A DNA stretch of 64,000 nucleotides from Mycolicibacterium arabiense. Lineage in GTDB: Bacteria; Actinomycetota; Actinomycetes; Mycobacteriales; Mycobacteriaceae. The number at the start of each line of letters is the position of its first letter. The stretch's first letter is position 1. A model generated the notes under the pieces. That model was given only the letters and a program-made list of their open reading frames with translations. It was not told the DNA's origin and did no database searches. The stretch spans positions 5,084,001-5,148,000 of the forward strand of contig NZ_AP022593.1 of the NCBI RefSeq assembly GCF_010731815.2. The letters are read 5' to 3'. The translations under genes and the position numbers were made by a program. Of this stretch, positions 63,091-64,000 are shown piece by piece.

Positions 63091-63885
63091 GTGGAGATCA
63101 TTCCCCCGCGTCTCAAGGAGCCGGCCTACCGGCTCTACGAGCTGCGGCTGCGCCAGGAGTTGGCCCGCGCCAGCGACGACCTGCCGCGACACATCGCCGT
63201 CCTGTGCGACGGGAACCGCCGCTGGGCCCGCGACGCCGGGCACGACGACGTCAGTTACGGCTACCGCGTGGGTGCCGCCAAGATCGCCGAGATGCTGCGG
63301 TGGTGCCAGGAGACCGGCGTCGAGATGGCCACGGTGTACCTGCTGTCGACCGAGAACCTGCAGCGCGATCCGGCCGAACTCACCGAGCTGATCGGCATCA
63401 TCACCGACGTCGTCGAGCAGATCTGTGCGCCGGTCAACAAGTGGAGCGTGCGCACGGTCGGCGACCTCGAGCTGCTCGGCGGTGAGCCCGCCAAGCGGCT
63501 ACGGGACGCCGTCGACTCCACCAGCAGCGCGGCCGAAGGCGTCTTCCACGTCAACGTCGCCGTCGGGTACGGCGGGCGCCAGGAGATCGTGAACGCCGTG
63601 CGCGCGCTGCTCGGCAAGGAACTGGCCAACGGCGTGACCGGCGAGGGCTTGGTCGACGCCGTCACCGTCGACGCCATCTCGGAGAACCTCTACACCTCGG
63701 GTCAGCCCGACCCCGATCTCGTCATCCGCACGTCTGGCGAGCAGCGGCTGTCCGGGTTCCTGCTGTGGCAGAGCGCGTATTCGGAGATGTGGTTCACCGA
63801 CGCGCACTGGCCCGCGTTCCGCCGCGTCGACTTCCTGCGCGCGCTGCGCGATTACACGATGCGTCATCGCCGCTACGGCCGCTAA
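63091..63885 (+). CDS. Z-prenyl diphosphate synthase, Rv1086-like
   Basis: A 264-residue cis-prenyltransferase. VLCDGNRRWA (Asp40) binds the magnesium-diphosphate; later blocks VYLLSTENLQRDP, VGYGGRQEIV and DLVIRTSGEQRLSGFLLWQSAYSE complete the active site. In M. tuberculosis Rv1086 makes Z,E-farnesyl diphosphate for decaprenyl phosphate, the carrier for cell-wall sugars. GTG 63091 starts MEIIPPRLKEP, the expected N-terminus. Confidence 0.93.
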   Translation: MEIIPPRLKEPAYRLYELRLRQELARASDDLPRHIAVLCDGNRRWARDAGHDDVSYGYRVGAAKIAEMLRWCQETGVEMATVYLLSTENLQRDPAELTELIGIITDVVEQICAPVNKWSVRTVGDLELLGGEPAKRLRDAVDSTSSAAEGVFHVNVAVGYGGRQEIVNAVRALLGKELANGVTGEGLVDAVTVDAISENLYTSGQPDPDLVIRTSGEQRLSGFLLWQSAYSEMWFTDAHWPAFRRVDFLRALRDYTMRHRRYGR

Positions 63886-63906
63886 CGCGCGTGCGAGACT
63901 AGGCAC

Positions 63907-64000
63907 GTGGCTGCGATGTCCGCAGTGGTCTTCGCCTTGAGCTGGTGGCTCGGGCTGTACCTGCTGGCCCGTGGCCCGCGCAAACCCGTCCTGGCGCTCG
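63907..64000 (+). CDS. Start of a membrane protein gene, cut by the window edge
   Basis: The visible codons from GTG 63907 read VAAMSAVVFALSWWLGLYLL, followed by ARGPRKPVLAL, one hydrophobic helix with a basic end. Open to the window edge. Product not identifiable. Confidence 0.5.
   Translation, partial: MAAMSAVVFALSWWLGLYLLARGPRKPVLAL

Overview
The window is high-GC actinobacterial DNA with the gene content and order of a mycobacterium. From about 22 kb to the end it carries, in order, close relatives of M. tuberculosis Rv1057, fadD14 (Rv1058), Rv1059, Rv1062, Rv1063c, lpqV, Rv1065, Rv1066, Rv1069c, echA8, echA9, Rv1072, Rv1073, fadA3, Rv1075c, lipU, cbs, metB, greA, Rv1081c, mca, Rv1083, Rv1084, Rv1085c and Rv1086. 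These names come from remembered family sequences and gene order, not from a search. The mycothiol amidase, the LpqV-type lipoprotein, many lipid-metabolism genes, and extra genes such as a manganese catalase with a SigF-type promoter suggest a free-living, fast-growing Mycolicibacterium-type species. I see no rRNA, tRNA, CRISPR array, insertion sequence or prophage.

Layout. 0-6.2 kb: secreted proteins (WGxxG-type surface protein, cutinase, large phosphodiesterase, and a DUF1800/DUF1501 pair, the latter with a Tat signal). 6.4-8.5 kb: two diverging 158-aa secreted proteins built of 22-residue Gly/Thr/Asn/Gln repeats, separated by 1.1 kb of nearly gene-free DNA. 8.6-12.9 kb: peptidoglycan amidase, a small secreted protein, an amino-acid ABC importer with fused binding protein and permease, and a DUF3060 membrane protein. 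12.9-21.8 kb: a compact divergent glycan locus (three genes leftward, five rightward, then a GAF-ANTAR regulator), with most genes joined by 4-base start/stop overlaps. 22.2-27.1 kb: a beta-propeller protein and a CitA/CitB-like two-component system divergent from an SDF-family carboxylate symporter. 27.2-32.6 kb: tandem small secreted paralogues, fadD14, and a stress group (DUF5709, a DUF8129-like protein, Mn catalase, hemerythrin). 32.6-36.2 kb: ltp1, a reductase-like gene and an alcohol dehydrogenase, with a KstR-type operator. 36.2-49.3 kb: two patatins, SDR/MarR, lpqV, a cysteine dioxygenase-like/rhodanese operon with a polycysteine leader peptide, beta-oxidation enzymes and a DUF559 protein. 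49.4-64 kb: lipase, transsulfuration enzymes (cbs, metB), proline-rich membrane proteins, greA, mca and a Z-prenyl diphosphate synthase.

Themes. Sulfur metabolism recurs: cysteine dioxygenase-like enzyme, rhodanese, cbs, metB and mca. Lipid and sterol catabolism recurs: fadD14, ltp1, echA8, echA9, fadA3 and an acyl-CoA dehydrogenase. The points most worth a second look are the divergent glycan locus, the curli-like repeat protein pair with matching promoter elements, the cysteine-codon leader before the dioxygenase gene, a CRP-type palindrome plus 9-bp direct repeats before the carboxylate transporter, the SigF-type signals in the stress group, and a family of long intergenic hairpins, two of which bracket the DUF559 gene.
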